NCBI GenBank assembly: GCA_043802345.1
Contig: JAZDLC010000372.1
Span: 1-9,962, forward strand
Reading direction: 5' to 3'
DNA from: JAZDLC01 sp043802345
GTDB taxonomy: Bacteria > Planctomycetota > B15-G4 > JADJEK01
Length of the DNA stretch: 9,962 nucleotides
The position numbers were made by a program, and so were the translations under genes. Positions within the stretch are counted from its first letter, which is position 1; each line of letters opens with the position of its first letter. The notes below the pieces were generated by a model. The model was not told the DNA's origin. It ran no database searches and was given only the letters and a program-made list of their open reading frames with translations. This document shows, piece after piece, positions 8,317 to 9,962 of the stretch.

Positions 8317-8859
8317 CGCCTCGGTCGCGGTGAGCCAGCGTTCCCAGGCCTGCGCGTCGAGACCGAGGTTCAGGCCGAAGACCTTGTGGAGCGCCCGGCA
8401 GGCTTCGTAGGCGGCCAGCCCCTGGCGATCGGCGATGGCGTGAATCAAGGCCTGCACCGCGTCGGTCTGGCGGGTTTCCGCCAGCGCCATGGCCAGCGCC
8501 GACAGGGTTCTGGCGTCTTCTTCCCTCTCGAAGGCCCGGATCAGCGCCTGGATGCCGTCGGGATGGCCGGAGATGCCGAGCAGGCTTCCGGCCAGCCCAC
8601 GCTGCCGCTCGGTGCCGCCGAGCACCGCCGAAACCAGGTCAGAGAGGGTGGCCGTTCGCAGGTAGACGAGATCAGCCTCGGAGGCCATGCGCAGAGGCCG
8701 GTTTTTCGTGCGAGACCGGAGCGCGTCCACATCCAGGCAGAGGGTGGGGGCGCTCAGTGCCTGCGCCGATTCCACGACGGGAGGAGCTGTTCTCGAGATG
8801 AAGGGCACGAGAACGAAGAGCGCGCACAGAACGAGGATCGGAAACGCGAGTCTCCACAT
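8305..8859 (-). CDS. Membrane-anchored HEAT-repeat-like protein
   Basis: 184 residues, function unknown. ATG 8859 chosen over a GTG at 8868 because AGGTGG (8865-8870) sits 5 nt before the ATG. Residues 2-22 (WRLAFPILVLCALFVLVPFIS) form one hydrophobic segment with no clear cleavage site, read as an N-terminal anchor with the rest outside the cytoplasm, or an uncleaved signal. From about residue 72 on, helical pairs of HEAT-like spacing appear: LSDLVSAVLGG..RQRGLAGSLLGISG, PDGIQALIRAFERE..ARTLSALAMALAET, TDAVQALIHAIAD..LAAYEACRALHKVFG. A closing GLDAQAWERWL (166-176) resembles the end of other bacterial HEAT proteins, where D-x-x-x-W-x-x-W ends the array. Such repeats bind proteins; no partner is suggested. 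Single-gene unit. Confidence 0.7.
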   Translation of the reverse strand: MWRLAFPILVLCALFVLVPFISRTAPPVVESAQALSAPTLCLDVDALRSRTKNRPLRMASEADLVYLRTATLSDLVSAVLGGTERQRGLAGSLLGISGHPDGIQALIRAFEREEDARTLSALAMALAETRQTDAVQALIHAIADRQGLAAYEACRALHKVFGLNLGLDAQAWERWLTATEATRD

Positions 8860-8864
8860 GACGA

Positions 8865-8870
8865 CCACCT
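8865..8870 (-). promoter_or_regulatory. Ribosome binding site of the HEAT-repeat gene
   Basis: AGGTGG on the minus strand, 5 nt before ATG 8859. It decides the start against the GTG three codons upstream. Confidence 0.5.
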
Positions 8871-8900
8871 GCTGGGCGTCGGCTGCGCCCTAAGGTACTT

Positions 8901-8930
8901 ACTCTAACCCAAAGAAGTGGCTTGTGTCAG
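8901..8930 (-). promoter_or_regulatory. Possible sigma70-type promoter of the HEAT-repeat gene
   Basis: On the minus strand CTGACA (8925-8930; five of six to TTGACA), 18-nt spacer, TAGAGT (8901-8906; four of six to TATAAT). The leader to ATG 8859 would be about 35 nt. It lies in the 68-77 nt gap after metG. A second CTGACA copy at 8935-8940 overlaps the metG stop codon. Confidence 0.4.
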
Positions 8931-8936
8931 GGTTTG

Positions 8937-9962
8937 TCAGGGAGCCTTGCAATTCTTCGCGCGCTGTTCGAGTTTCTCGACCTCGGACCGGACCACGTCG
9001 TCGGAGATCTTCTTCACCAGCACGTCCGCCTCCCCTAGCAGATGCCCCTCGGGAAGGAGCTTGCCGGCGTCGGTGCGGTCCGGCCAGGAGAGGTCCGCGT
9101 CCAGGGCGAGCATGGCCCACAATCTGGAGGCGGCCTTGGGGACGAACGGGGCGGCGGCGCCGGCCATGACCGGCAGCAGGCGGACGCATTCCCGCAGGGT
9201 GGCGGCGCACCGCGGGAGATCGCTCTTCCTCGTCTTCCACGGCTCCTGCTCGTCGAAGTACTTGTTGCCGATCTTCGCGATCTCCACCAGCTTCACGGCC
9301 GCCGAGCGGAAGCGGTACCCCTCGATCTCGGACGCGATTTCCGAGACCTTCTGCGCCACCGCCGCTCGGTCGAGCTCCGGCCCGGAACCGCCTGTCGGCA
9401 CCCGGTTGTCGAAGTAGCGGGCGATGAACTTCAGGACCCTGGCGGCGAAGTTGCCGAACGCGTCCGCCAGCTCGTTGGTGCGCGCCTGGAACTCCTTCCA
9501 GGTGAAGTCGGAGTCGGAGGTCTCGGGGAGGGTCCGGCAGAAGGCGTAGCGGGCGACGTCGGTGTCGAACTCGGCCACGAACGCATCGGTGTCGACGTAC
9601 CAGCCGTCGCTGGTCGAGAACTTGCGCCCCTCCAGGTTGTAGAATTCATTCGCCGGGACGTTTTCCGGCAGGACGTACGCCTCGTTCAGCCCGGGGCCGA
9701 TCACGCCGCCGAGCGCCCTCTCGACCGCCTCCAGCCCGGCGGCGTCGGTCTCCTGCCAGCCGAGCATCGACGGGAAGATGATGGCGTGGAAGGGGATGTT
9801 GTCCTTGCCGAGGAAGTGGATCAGCCTTGTTTCCGCCTCCTCTCCGGCCGGGCGGATCCAGTACGGCCGCCAGCCGTCCGGATCCTTGAGCTTCTCCCTC
9901 GCCCAGAGGATCGTCGAGGAGATGTAGCCGATGGGGGCGTCGAACCAGACGTAGAGCACCTT
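8937..9962 (-). CDS. metG: Methionyl-tRNA synthetase, C-terminal part (5' partial)
   Basis: Charges initiator and elongator tRNA-Met with methionine in the cytoplasm. 342 codons including the stop are visible; the HIGH motif and zinc knuckle lie beyond the right edge, and the codon at 9957-9959 (GTG, Val) is internal. Seen from the N-terminal side: VLYVWFDAPIGYISST, the Rossmann-core strand near the Met pocket; FLGKDNIPFHAIIFPSML; LPENVPANEFYNLEG leading into the signature loop KFSTS (nt 9609-9623), a KMSKS variant; DTDVARYAFCRTLPETSDSDFTW; then the anticodon-binding helical domain starting at NELADAFGNFAARVLKFI with NKYFDEQEPWK. It ends soon after the helix VVRSEVEKLEQRAK and has no Trbp111/EMAP-II tRNA-binding domain after it. 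An extra stretch of about 20 residues (ETDAAGLEAVERALGGVIGPG region, nt about 9690-9755) sits before the NVPANEF segment. The fragment looks intact and functional. Confidence 0.96.
   Translation of the reverse strand, partial: KVLYVWFDAPIGYISSTILWAREKLKDPDGWRPYWIRPAGEEAETRLIHFLGKDNIPFHAIIFPSMLGWQETDAAGLEAVERALGGVIGPGLNEAYVLPENVPANEFYNLEGRKFSTSDGWYVDTDAFVAEFDTDVARYAFCRTLPETSDSDFTWKEFQARTNELADAFGNFAARVLKFIARYFDNRVPTGGSGPELDRAAVAQKVSEIASEIEGYRFRSAAVKLVEIAKIGNKYFDEQEPWKTRKSDLPRCAATLRECVRLLPVMAGAAAPFVPKAASRLWAMLALDADLSWPDRTDAGKLLPEGHLLGEADVLVKKISDDVVRSEVEKLEQRAKNCKAP

Overview
The window is a gene-dense, high-GC bacterial chromosome segment with no phage, transposon, CRISPR or RNA-gene signature. 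Gene content points to an uncultured environmental Gram-negative-type bacterium of the Planctomycetota/Acidobacteriota/FCB-like range: a YdjY-domain secreted protein, a DUF2231 membrane domain fused to a planctomycete-type cytochrome c domain, a duplicated DUF1579 exported protein, several exported proteins or lipoproteins, and a MetRS whose signature loop is of the KxSTS type common in Bacteroidetes-like enzymes. The phylum cannot be fixed from this sequence alone.

Layout. (1) 3-3569, plus strand: a tight operon of clpC (5' end cut by the window), a secreted YdjY-domain protein and a four-helix membrane protein with a C-terminal haem c domain. The first two genes overlap by 41 nt and the next two by an ATGA. 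(2) 3592-5021, minus strand: an exported tandem-DUF1579 protein followed 35 nt later by a small monohaem cytochrome c lipoprotein. (3) 5022-5243: a divergent intergenic region with a 14-G homopolymer. (4) 5244-5993, plus: an L-isoaspartyl protein methyltransferase with a lipoprotein-type leader. (5) 5994-6785, minus: a class I SAM-dependent methyltransferase whose stop codon directly abuts that of the previous gene. (6) 6862-8286, plus: a PLP-dependent group II decarboxylase-family protein that looks leaderless. (7) 8305-8859, minus: a small membrane-anchored HEAT-repeat protein. (8) 8937-9962, minus: the C-terminal part of methionyl-tRNA synthetase, 5' end outside the window.

How the genes relate. 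The clearest theme is protein quality control and envelope redox. ClpC (with a ClpP-docking loop) and a predicted exported isoaspartyl methyltransferase both deal with damaged proteins. Three exported proteins (YdjY-type, DUF2231-cytochrome c, cytochrome c lipoprotein) sit next to each other around a convergent junction. After the first operon, transcription units alternate strand almost gene by gene, with very short convergent junctions (22, 0 and 18 nt), two of which carry a hairpin. I see no convincing new multi-gene system. The oddest individual points are the lipoprotein-type PCMT, the G14 tract upstream of it, and the overlapping clpC-ydjY-cytochrome operon.
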